Notes under the pieces: model-generated
Told to the model about the DNA's origin: nothing
What the model saw: the letters and a program-made list of their open reading frames with translations, nothing else
Database searches by the model: none
Program-made: the position numbers and the translations under genes
Assembly (NCBI GenBank): GCA_008694505.1
Contig: VZDJ01007747.1
Location: 30,112,574-30,176,573 of the forward strand
Reading direction: 5' to 3'
DNA: 64,000 nt
Origin: Cyanoderma ruficeps
Taxonomy: Eukaryota; Chordata; Aves; Passeriformes; Timaliidae
In this document: positions 39,937-49,470 of the stretch, one piece after another
Layout: every line of letters begins with the position of its first letter
Position numbering within the stretch: the first letter of the stretch is position 1

Positions 39937-40432
39937 TGTCACGGTATAACCCTGCTCGCCACCTAAGGCCCACACAGCTGCTTGCTTGCTGCCCTGTGGA
40001 AGATAGGAGAGAAAAGTGTAAAGGTAAAAGAGAAACCTCATGGGTTAAGATAAAGACAGTTAATGGAAAAGCTGCCCATCCAAAAAAAGCGAGGAATTCA
40101 TTCACCACTTCCCAAGGAATTAATTCACCGCTTCCTATGGGCAAGCAGGTGTTTAGATGCCTCCAGGAGCGCAGGGCTCCATCAAACCCTGGCTATCACT
40201 GCAGATGTGCCCTGCTTCCTCCTTTTCCCACAGCTGTACATGCTGAGCATGATGCCACAGAGTATGGAAAATCCTTAGGTCAGTTGGGGTCAGCTGTTCT
40301 GGCCATGTCCCCTGCAAATTCCTTGTGCACCTCCAGGCTCCTCACTAATGGGGTGGAGTGGGAAAAGGCCTTGATGCTGTGTAAGGATAGCTCAGCAAGT
40401 GCTAAAACATCCCTGTGTTTCCAATACAGGTA
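39937..40432 (-). mobile_element. ERVL-like endogenous retrovirus solo LTR
   Basis: The plus strand begins TGTCACGGTATAACC and ends near 'aaaacatccctgtgtttcc'. Between these it keeps the landmarks of an LTR common in bird genomes: 'gagaaacctcatgggttaag', 'ataaagacagttaatgg', 'gaattcattcaccacttccc', 'caggagcgcagggctccatc', 'tgctgagcatgatgcc' and 'ggtcagttggggtcagctgt'. In LTR sense (minus strand) the TATA region before the transcript start reads GCATGTACAGC and is degenerate. A polyadenylation-like region follows. No internal retroviral genes were found on either side, so it is read as a solo LTR. The element's outer (5' sense) border is unclear and may be truncated. Confidence 0.8.
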
Positions 40433-40589
40433 TATCTGGGTACGATATCTAGACAGCACAAAGAACTGAAGGTAGATCTATAAACAGACAGTTCAGTGGG
40501 CTCCTGAGTCTCCATGTGCAGCCACAGAAAAACAAAACATATTAATTGGAAATAATGGTGAATAGGAACAAAGAAGTTTTTTGGCATTG

Positions 40590-40960
40590 ATGAGGTAATG
40601 GAATACTGTATACAGTTTTGGCAGCTGTTTTTGGGGTGGATGGTGGTTGAGAAACTGGGGGAATAAAGAAGAGATCTACAGAAGGGAAAATTTTTGTATG
40701 ACAGATACAGTTTGGCTTTAAAAAGACTGAGAGGTGATATGATTTCAGTGTATTGACACAATTCCTGTGCATTAGATGAAGAGTGCTGAAAAATGCCTTT
40801 ATGGTAGTTTTTAAAAAAAGCATAACTGATTTTTAAAACAAAATGTGAACAGCCACTGGAAATAGAAGAAGCAATGAATTCTCTAGCTCTGGATGTTCCC
40901 AGAAATATCTTTCTAGAGAGCTTGAACCAGTTACAATCTACTGAGTTCAATATGGACTTC
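40590..40960 (+). mobile_element. Ancient CR1-type LINE, 3' end
   Basis: The order of landmarks is 'gaatactgtatacagttttg', then 'aaaagactgagaggtgatat', 'gatttcagtgtattgac', 'atgtgaacagccactggaa' and 'gaaatatctttctagagag', ending near 'ttacaatctactgagttcaa'. This is the sense 3' end of an old CR1, including the segment after 'EYC.QFW'. It lies directly beyond the LTR and opposite in orientation to the CR1 piece at 39.3 kb. Confidence 0.75.
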
Positions 40961-42289
40961 TGATGGCTTCTTATATGTTAAACTATATGACTGAACAGTT
41001 TCTTCTGACATTAATTTCAAGGATTCTTGACCCTTTCTCCATTAAATATCTCAGTTCTCTTACCAAAACACTGATGTCAATTATTGCTCATAGCAATGGA
41101 GTCCTCATCAAGGTCTATAGGCAGTGTTATTGCAGCTTCTCACATTTGTTGCAGAGGACAAGGGATAAAGTAACTTTTAGATCACCACAGTGGGGATCAT
41201 GATTCATTTAAACAAGAAAATTATTTAAAATTTTTCAGTGTGACATCCATTCCTGAGAGTCGGTCATTTTGCAAACTAGAAATGCGCAAATCCCACTGAC
41301 AAATTTTGACTCACTGGTTTTAATGAATTGCTGAATGGCAGTTCCTTCAGCCAATAGGGATTGCTTTTCCTGCACAAATATGTGATCTTTTATTATCATT
41401 ATTATCTCCAGATAATACTAATTACACCGAAAGAAAAGGGGTGAGAATCTTTAATATTGCTGTTAGCAGAGAAGCTTGGCAGAATGTGATTCACAGTTAT
41501 TCAGTCACCTAGTAACTAGACTCTAAATGAAACACTCAGTCTTTAACACTAATTTTAATGGAAAAATACGAAACAAAGATCAGATCTGCTGGGAAAATAG
41601 GCAACATTTTAAATTAATGTTCCCTAAGCCACAATTAATTTAGATTTAATAGACAGTTAGTGTATGTTATATGAATACTGATTATTAAACATTCACCAAG
41701 GATTAAATGTTATGTAATAGATTCATAACAGTGAAATTGATATGGACCTATTGCATCGCCATAATACTCTGCAAATATGTTTTAGTATGTAGCTGATATT
41801 TGTTTAATATATAATAACTGTTTAATGAAGTCTAAATTAAATACTTGAATCTCAACTGCCTGGGAAGTACAAAAGGCAATTTGAAATATGTTTACTATGC
41901 TGTGTTATCATGATAAAATTACGTTGTTTTGGGAAAAAAAAAAAAAAGGCGAGCAGTCTGAGGGACCAGCTTGAACAAAAAGTTTTCACTGGATAGTTTC
42001 ACTGCCAAAACTCCCATGGAAGTGCCTAGATGTCAGGATGATTAAGTACTCAAAGAGCAGGATCCAGAGATTTTGCTGATGTTGACACCAAAATGCATTG
42101 TTTTCTCCATTTCCTTCTGTCTTGGGAAGAAAACTTTAATGATGTATTAATTGCTATTTATTATTATGCTTCTATGTTCCACTTCTTATGCCCTGTGATT
42201 GTTTACCAGAACTATAAATAATCCTATGGATAAAATGTACTAGGAGAAAAGATCAGTACAAGTCTCACTGCAGATTGTTTAGACTGTAG

Positions 42290-42790
42290 TTTTATTTAGA
42301 AATTGAGGGCGCGACAGAGATCACTTCTTTAATGATACAGCTCTGCAACCAGACAGGCAGCTATAACCTACTGCTGTGGCTCCACCTGCTGAAAGGTATG
42401 GGTGTGAGTTCCGAAGGAGTGCCACAGTAAAGCACGGTGCTTCTCCCATCCACTGACTGCTTTTTTTGCATCCCTGCATGGCACAGCTGTGCCAAGTGCC
42501 TGTGTACCATGCTCAGCGTACATGCATCTTGGGCACTCGACAGCAAGGATCCCAACCCCTGTTTCAAAGGTAACATCTTACCTGTTGTCATCAGTGTGCC
42601 CCTAGCTCCTGCTCCATCGATAGCTGTGGGTACATCTATGAGTCCAGGGGAGCTTGTTATCATCCTCCCTTTCTGCTTTTCTGACTGTTGCCCAGGCCAG
42701 GCTCAGTCCTGCAGGATATTGTCTGAGCTGCAGTCCTGTATCAGCATGGGACTCAGTTGTCACTTGCCTCTGGCCAGTGTAGTCTTTTTT
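42290..42790. other. GC-richer block of unknown origin, possibly a transposable element
   Basis: About 500 bp with higher GC than its flanks, and both strands open for 100 codons or more. On the minus strand the end has ATTAAAG followed by 'tctctgtcgcgccc' and then 'aataaaact', an arrangement reminiscent of a retroviral LTR polyadenylation and U5 region. I cannot match it to a family. The predicted peptides resemble no protein I know. An LTR or other repeat is the most likely reading; a small CpG-containing regulatory element is the alternative. Confidence 0.3.
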
Positions 42791-45021
42791 ATTTTTGTTA
42801 TTACATTAACCTTTTCCTTCCTGTTTATCTATCTAAATTTTCTACCTGAGTTTGAGATATCATGCAGGGATAAAAAAAGAGAATCTCTTGCTTCAGGCAA
42901 CATTATACAGCCAATAAATTTGGGACTTTTTCTAGAGTTAATGTTCTGTAAAATCTAAGGTGAAAGGATTTGGGAATGAAGGAAATACTTCAAACTATTC
43001 CTCTTAAGGAAGTTTAACTCCTGAACCGTTTGAGTTGCTTAAGCATCCAACAGCATTTCTTTCATCTGCATTGTTCACACAACAGTGCAAATCCTCATCT
43101 ATGTACCTAGACATAACCACCACCACCACCTTAGAACACCATCACCTTCTTTTAGGCCATAAGCATGGCTACAATAGTAATGAAGTAGTCAAGGCTTTGT
43201 TCTCCATTATTTTTTTTCCACACAATTCTGAGTATTTGAAACCTACCTATATTAAAACATCTAATGAAGTATATAACAAAGTATGACAAGGAGTAGAAGG
43301 AAAATTATTTTATTTTCATTTTTATTAGTAGATTATTGCTTAGAAAGCTGTAAGTACATTAATGCTGAGTAATGTGTCTAACAGATGAAAATATTTTAAA
43401 AAGGGACTGGAATTACACTTACACATTTAACAAAATTTTTAATGCTAAATTGTATGAAAACTATATTTCTCTTCCTCTTGCATGCAAATATATCTTTTTA
43501 TAGCTTTATTTTTTGTGAGAAATCATGTAAGATATACAGAAAATCAAAATGTTTCAAAATTATATGACAACTATTTGAAGCTAAATACACAAAAAGTGGT
43601 AATGGAACTTGTATGTTAAAAAGAAACCTTGTAACAACATATTTTACGTATTTTTGAGCCGTTCACATTGCTTTCTAAAATTTAGTGATGGAACTGTATT
43701 TCAAAGTCAGTGGTCCACCTACAATTATAGGCTAAAACAGCAGAAGAGGAGTGAAATCCTTATATGAGTGCTGAATCCACACAGAATGGTTTTTTTTCCT
43801 TCAGCCATGGCAAAGAAAACGAAAATCAAGCATGAAAATATTCAAGGACTGACTGTCCTTTCCACAGAAGTGAATCTGGTGGTATTTCAAGTTTCAATAC
43901 ACAAAATTTCAGTGTCTAATTCTAGCTTAATTTGGGATTTATTGATAACCAAACCCAGAGATCTCTAAATAAACAGCTTGGAAAGCATTCTTCTTTTAAG
44001 CATTTCCAAAAAGTTTTCAATAAGAAGTATACAAACTAAGTCAATGAATGTTTGGTATTCTGCCAAAGTGTGTATGAAATATGTCTGCTTAAAGAGCAAC
44101 CAGGTAAAGGGAAACAATGTTTCTCCTCAGACTCCCAATGGAGGCTAAAAGCTCCATTTCCCCCATTATACTACTAAAGCTGAAGGTCTCTGACCTTTGC
44201 TGCAAACTGGAGAGAGGGGTTTGCAGAGAATATCTCTGTGTCTGAGAACAAATGGAGAATATCCAGCATGAAAAACTTTAGCCAAGCATCTGGGAATACC
44301 TGTGCATTTCACACAGCAGAGTTTGGGGTAATTCAGTGAACTGGCTGACAGAGGCAGGGGTGCAGCACTACAACCTGCAGCTGTGTGTTTTTGAATAGTT
44401 GTACAAAGGTGACTCTGTGCCTGCTTAGATTTAGTGATTACCAACAGCAAGCCAGCATGTGTCAGCAGTTATCATCACCTCCCTGTACTTGGAATATCAA
44501 ATAACCACAGTGCTGCAGACATAGCTGAGGGCAACCAAATGCTTCCTCTTTTTTGACAATTGCTGTAGCAAACAAAATTTAACTGATGATGTCCCAATCC
44601 ATGAAATATGGTTAGTTAAAAAAACTCTGTGGCTGTGAGAAAAAAACACCATAAGATATGAAGGTAGAGGTAGCTTGGGAGTCCCTTGAGAGGAGAATTA
44701 GGGAGCAACCATTTCAGTGAAAATTATGATAACCCAGGAAAATGTGCAGGGATGTAAAATAATGAATGATAAAAGAAAAGGAGTAAGCAAAGAAAAGAAT
44801 CAGCATGAAAGACAGATATAATGTAAAAGTTCCCATTTATCTCTCTCACCTGAGGACAAATGAAGAACTTGAAATATTGCCAAAGCTGCCTTTGTTTACA
44901 CATAAACACCAATAAGAATTTAGTTGCCTTGCCCTCTTTCCCACAGCCTCCTTCTTATATATACTGGATACAAAAAATTACTAATTAGCAGTCTAGAAAG
45001 AAGGAAGGAAACATTGTCCAT

Positions 45022-45136
45022 TTCTGTGGTTTCCCTTCCCTTCATAAAATTTGCCATTAGTACATTCAATTCTGAAAAGTAATTTAAAGTGAATGTACTA
45101 GCGGCAAATTTTATGAAGGGAAGGGAAACCACAGAA
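45022..45136. repeat. Near-perfect inverted repeat, 46-bp arms, 23-bp loop
   Basis: The left arm 45022-45067 begins 'ttctgtggtttcccttccct', and the right arm 45091-45136 is its reverse complement at 44 of 46 positions. The only differences are the adjacent pair read AT in the left arm and GC in the right-arm complement. The loop is 45068-45090. Complementarity stops abruptly outside the arms, apart from weak similarity. Such a fold-back can come from an inverted duplication, a small nonautonomous transposon, or a template-switch event. Transcribed, it would form a long stable hairpin. Confidence 0.9.
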
Positions 45137-47824
45137 CTGACAAAATATGCTTGCTGGCAATCTGGAAGCAAGGCACATTCAAAAAAGTTCAAGTTACTTG
45201 ACTCACTGCAAAGAAAGCATCACCAGCACCAACAACACTACCAACACTGGTGGAGAATGAGGGGATTGAGGGAAAGAAAGTTTGGAGATTTTTCAGTGCA
45301 GGAAAAGAAGCAAGAATTGCAGAAAGAAGTGATATTTTAAAGTAGCTGCTACCCCAGCTATAGCCAGTAAACTTTACGAAGAACTTGCTTTCTTTTTTGT
45401 ATCTATATCAGCTATTATAATAAAAAGTATTTCCTACCCCTACAAACCTTGTCTTTCTTGAAGTTGCATAGCATGGCTTACTTTGCTGCCCAGGTGGGAA
45501 GCTTCGCTCTTCTCTTGTGCCTGCCCCCTGCCTCAGCTCTGATACTCCTTTAACCCTTTCCTGCCTTGACTCAACAGCCTGGCAGAAAACTAAACCAAAA
45601 AAACCCAACTTCGTTGTTGAGTTAATTTGGTCTGTTGAACAATCAGGTAATTACAGCTGGTGGAGCAAGAGTGAGGGCATATATTCTAAAGGTGAAGGGG
45701 CTGTTGGAAAGGTAGAAGCAACAGGACTTTCTGGTTTTTGAAGCAGCTATACTATGTAGCTTTGTTCTCATATCCTTAAACCACTAAGTAAAAAAGAAAG
45801 TAATGACCTAATAAACTCAACATAGGTATACTGCAGTTCAAAAAAACCCCAAACCCACACATGAAATTTGTTAAGTGACTCCTGTGGGACATAGGTTTTG
45901 GATTGATGGCTTTCCTGAGTCAATGTAAGAAAATACATTTTCAAATATTTGGCACAGAATGGAAGTTGCAGTAATTTGCATGAAAGAGGAAAGATGAAGG
46001 GACAAGCATAAGCCTTCAAGAACAGACTTGTGCTTGAGGCCTTCAAGCTTTTTGAAAACAGGTAAGGAGCAGTGGAATTAGATTCACTGCAGAAGCAGTA
46101 AAACTAAGAAGAAAAAATCAACAGAGAGCAAAACTTGTAGGCTTCCATAGCAGTTTAAACAGAGGCATAATTTAAAATTGTAGTTCTGCAAGTGGGATCA
46201 ATAGTTAGATACCTTAATAGGAGTGGTTTCAACAGAGATGAAAGGACAAAGCAAATAGTTTAGAAACACCAAGGGCAAGTAACACTCAAATCTGTACATT
46301 AGAAAGAAAGGAATTGGACATGACGTTAGGATGAAAAGCAGTAACAAGAAATTTGTCTCTCCAGGACTTTAGTAAAATGGAAAATTACAATGGGCTGTGA
46401 TCACAGACACCAGAAGCAACAGTTCACCACTTCCATTATCGTCTTTAGATTATGTGACCACACGGATCACCTCACTGATACAACTGATCAAAACATGCAT
46501 TGCCACAAACACAAGACAAGGTTGAGAAGCAAGTAGCTTGAGAAAAACACAAGAATATTTCTTTTAGTAGCACTGAAGTGCAATCTTGATTAGCTATACC
46601 AAAATGGTGGTGATGCCAAACCAAAATTCTGGTTGGATCAATAGTCTAAATGGGCATATACTGCCCCCACTGCCAGAAGATGCAGTTTTCTGCCCTATCT
46701 CTATGCTGATCCATCACCCAGCACCAACTTTTTATGTGACTACACAGAGAACTGGGTCATGCTATTGATGTAGGTAAAGGTTCTGAGAAGAAGGTAGCAA
46801 AAGGGAAGAACTGTTTAACCCAGCACTACTTCTGAGGGGAAAATGTATCTTGGGCCATGGTTTGATATAGTTAATCCAGCTTTACAACTCCTGGTGCCAG
46901 ATCAAAAGTGATAATCTTTTGTGATACAAAGCACCTATCCAGTGCAAATTAACAGTGCACTTTGAATTGGTTTAAAACAGAGCCAAAAATGGAAGAATTT
47001 TCTGTACACTGGTGAATTTTATACTAATTAGACCTCTCTTCTCTTACAGTTAGTATAACTTCAGCATAAGTGCAAAAAGGCATTGTCAGCTTTGCATTTT
47101 GTGTCTGACCTAATTTAGTTCAAGTGTAACAGTGGCTTCACATCTCACCCAGATCAGGCTGGTCCTGTTGAGTGACTCAGTGGCACACAAACATATTAAA
47201 GCTCAGGGATCAGTGTCTTCTTCACACTTTGGTCAACAATTTCAGTACTTAGAACATGTTTCATCTTCATTTGTAAGAGGACACAGAGTCTAGGAGTAAA
47301 AGGCGATCGTGAAGTTCTTACTGTAATCTTGTTCCTTTTACTCCAATCCACAATTCCAATGGTTTGCCAGTATCTTTTGTTAGGTTACATTTAAAACTGA
47401 GTCACAGTCTGAATGTTCAGCATTATTCAAGGACATCTTAGGTTAGAGATTTAATAAGACTCATTTTGGCATTTCTGTGTAGTAGCAGGTAGTTTGCAGG
47501 GTGCCATTTGCCAGCTCTCTTCTGAAAGGATGGAGCGCTGCTTCTGGTTAGTTACCAGAACTTCCTTTGGGTTTTGCAAAATCTGTCTTAAAATTTTTAA
47601 AGTAGGTCCTGCCACTTCTCGTAATTCTATTGAGAGGTAGGTAACAGTTGTCCTCACACCTACCAGAGGCAAAGAGCATATTGAGAATTTCAGCTGTCAT
47701 TTGCACAAAAGTATTCATGCCTGGCTGTCCTGGCTACAGAGAAATGTGAGAACATGACCTAATTACACTCTGAGAAGTAGTTTCAAGTGTCCCATGAAAA
47801 CACACATAGCAGGTAGGTGGGGTT

Positions 47825-47846
47825 TTGTGTTTGTGTGTGTGTGTTT
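47825..47846. repeat. TG simple repeat
   Basis: A short (TG)n tract with one interruption, about 370 bp upstream of the CpG island. Nothing more can be said of it. Confidence 0.85.
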
Positions 47847-48268
47847 TTACAGTTGAGAAGAATGATATTCAAATAACATTGGGCTATAAAGTGGGAATAA
47901 CTGGTTACCTCATTTTACATTTGAGGAACAATTTGAGGAAAAATATTTTATAAGTACTATTTACATGGCGTTATTAATTTTGAAGCCATTAATCATCTAG
48001 GCAGGGGATTATCTTTCCTTCACGGGCAAGAACAGCAACAGTCCCCCTGCAAGACTAAGGAACTGAAGCAGCAGGGCAAGAGCCAAATCATGGAAGCAGA
48101 GGAGAGGGAAACCAAAGGGCTTTGTCGAGGAGGACAGGGCTCACGGAGAGTCACAGTGCCCCAGGGCTGTGCAGCACACGAGAACCCACGGGCTGTGCCC
48201 ACGAAGGAATGGGCAGCACAGACAGCCCTGAACCCCCACTCCCTCGGCCGCGGCCCTCGCCCCGCGCC

Positions 48269-48278
48269 GCGCATGCGC
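48269..48278. promoter_or_regulatory. NRF1 binding site (palindrome GCGCATGCGC)
   Basis: An exact GCGCATGCGC core lies about 320 bp before the ADGRA3 start codon, in the CpG island. A second half-matching TTGCGCAGT occurs about 30 bp downstream at 48304-48312. NRF1 sites of this form are common in CpG-island promoters. Confidence 0.65.
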
Positions 48279-48462
48279 CGGGGTACGGCCGGCACCGTGG
48301 CGCTTGCGCAGTGGGGCCGCGGCCCGGCGGGCGCGCTCGGTGCCGCGGGGTCCGGCCCCGGCGGGAGGCGGCGCTGCTGCCGCCGCGCTGGGCCCGACCC
48401 GCGCCACACAAAGCCGGCCGCGGCCGCCACGGTTTCCACCCGCCCGCCGCTCCCGCGGCACC

Positions 48463-48472
48463 GCATGGCGGC
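48463..48472 (+). promoter_or_regulatory. YY1-type motif (GCATGGCGGC)
   Basis: The ATGGCGGC core is the classic YY1 element, often placed just downstream of transcription start sites in TATA-less promoters. If so here, transcription would start slightly upstream of 48463. The same ATG opens a short upstream reading frame. Confidence 0.45.
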
Positions 48473-48494
48473 GGCACCGCCCCCGCGGGGCTAG
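48465..48494 (+). CDS. Possible upstream open reading frame in the ADGRA3 leader
   Basis: An ATG at 48465 opens nine codons (MAAAPPPRG) and a TAG, ending 97 bp before the ADGRA3 start codon. It is in a different frame from the main coding sequence. The Kozak context is moderate: C at -3 and G at +4. It is relevant only if transcription starts upstream of it. If translated it could reduce initiation at the main ATG. It could equally be just the YY1 motif. Confidence 0.35.
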   Translation: MAAAPPPRG

Positions 48495-48591
48495 GCCAGG
48501 GCGGACCGGAGCCCCCTCCCTCCCTCCGGCCTCTCCCGCCCGGCCCCTCCGTCGCCGGGAGGAGCGGAGCAGGGTCCTGCACGGCCCCGCC

Positions 48592-48854
48592 ATGCTGCCC
48601 CCGGGCCGCCGCGCTTTCTGCCGCCCACCGCGCCGCCGCCGCCGCCCGGCGCGGCTCCTGCCCGCGCTGCTGCTGCTAGCCGTGCTGGGCGGCGGCGGTG
48701 CCGCGCTGCCTCCGGGCTGTAAGTACGACGGGCGTCCCAAGAGCGCCGGCAAAGCGGCGGCCGGCGGCCCGGCGGAGGTCAAGGTAGTTTGTAGCAACCT
48801 GGAGCTCGCTCAGATCCTGCCGCCCGAGGCGCTGCCCAACCGGACGGTCACCCT
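48592..48854 (+). CDS. ADGRA3: Adhesion G-protein-coupled receptor A3 (GPR125), coding exon 1
   Basis: This exon encodes residues 1-87 and two bases of Leu88. ADGRA3 is an orphan adhesion GPCR at the plasma membrane, linked in the literature to Dishevelled and planar-cell-polarity signalling. The start is the first in-frame ATG after a long open GC-rich leader, with GCC before it. Residues 1-21 are Arg-rich; a hydrophobic core (LLPALLLLAVLGG, about 22-34) makes a signal peptide with cleavage likely near Ala37-Ala38. The mature start ALPPGCKYDGRP and the segment VKVVCSNLELAQILPPEALP match the N-terminal cap before the leucine-rich repeats, with Cys43 and Cys67. Asn83-Arg-Thr is a glycosylation sequon. 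The donor CCCT then GTGAGT is strong; the exon ends in phase 2. Confidence 0.96.
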
Positions 48855-49373
48855 GTGAGTACCGTCCCCGCGTGGGGGGTGGGCAGCCTCGGTGCGACGT
48901 GGACGGGGCGGAGGGGGAGTGGGGGCGCTGGTCTGAGATGAAATGGGGTGAGGTGGGAGGCAGTGGGAAAGTAGGCGATTCCCCTCTACTACTGGAGAAA
49001 GCCCCGGGAGCGGATGTACTTTTCATGTTTTCCGGTAGTTTCCCGGGATGGTAATTTTAGAAGGGGGCCAAGTGTCCCGTAACTCACCGGTGGGGAGGCA
49101 CCGTCCCGTGGAGCTCCTCCCGCGCCTCCGCTCACCCCGTGGAACAGCATCCCCAACTCTCCCTCCTTCATCCCTCGGTGGGCGGGCTGTGTTTGTGCGG
49201 AGGCAATCCCTGCTTACCCATTTGAATAACAAGTTTCAAACAGGATATGCGACTTAATCCAAAGTAAAAAATGTGTTGCCACTTACTTAGACATAAGTGT
49301 GCACATGTAAAGAGAGCCTTTGCAAGTTGTTTTCTTTTCTGAGACATTACCGGATCGATCTAGCAAAGAACTT

Positions 49374-49470
49374 CATAGAATGGTTTGGATTCGAAGGGAG
49401 ATCTCCAGATCAGCTGGTCCAGTCCCTCTGGCCATGGGCAAGATCGCTCAGCACTGGATCTTATCAGTGA
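49374..49470 (-). mobile_element. Avian CR1 LINE, 3' end fragment
   Basis: The plus strand reads 'tcatagaatggtttggattc', 'gaagggagatctccagatc' and 'tggtccagtccctctggcc' followed by 'atgggcaagatcgctc'. This is the reverse complement of the 3' end of bird CR1 elements, including the terminal 'tcatagaat' microsatellite. It is less decayed than the other CR1 copies in the window. The inner border beyond 49470 is unclear. Confidence 0.75.

Larger units (their letters stand above)
21334..48219. other. Intergenic region between divergent GBA3 and ADGRA3
   Basis: About 27 kb with no recognised exon. It should hold the GBA3 promoter, probably within the first kilobases after 21.33 kb, but I see no CpG island or clear TATA box there. 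Identified contents are CR1 pieces (24.7, 39.3 and 40.6 kb), an ERVL-like LTR (39.9 kb), an unassigned GC-richer block (42.3-42.8 kb), a large inverted repeat (45.0 kb) and short tandem duplications. A run of 17-18 T is present at about 22230-22247. An AT/CA simple tract lies at 27874-27905 and a TA tract at 38012-38023. The remainder is anonymous AT-rich sequence. Confidence 0.6.
48220..49230 (+). promoter_or_regulatory. CpG island promoter of ADGRA3
   Basis: Base composition changes sharply from AT-rich to very GC-rich with dense CpG from about 48.22 kb, then falls back near 49.2 kb in intron 1. The island spans the 5' flank, the untranslated leader, coding exon 1 and the start of intron 1. 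No TATA box is visible before the start codon. Visible motifs are an NRF1 palindrome, a YY1-type ATGGCGGC and GC boxes (for example CCGCCCC near 48478 and GGGGCGG near 48905). This is a typical broad housekeeping-like promoter. The exact transcription start is not determinable. Confidence 0.9.

Noticed and set aside
40402..40950. A 182-codon minus-strand frame
   Set aside because: It is the antisense of the CR1 3' end at 40.6-40.96 kb and is not a gene.
44920..45340. Two frames on opposite strands sharing the peptide ANFMKGRETTE
   Set aside because: The shared peptide is simply the two arms of the inverted repeat translated on opposite strands, not a conserved protein.
48020..48797. Several long frames on both strands across the CpG island
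   Set aside because: GC-rich DNA lacks stop codons, so all frames stay open. Only the frame starting at 48592 has homology and a matching splice donor.
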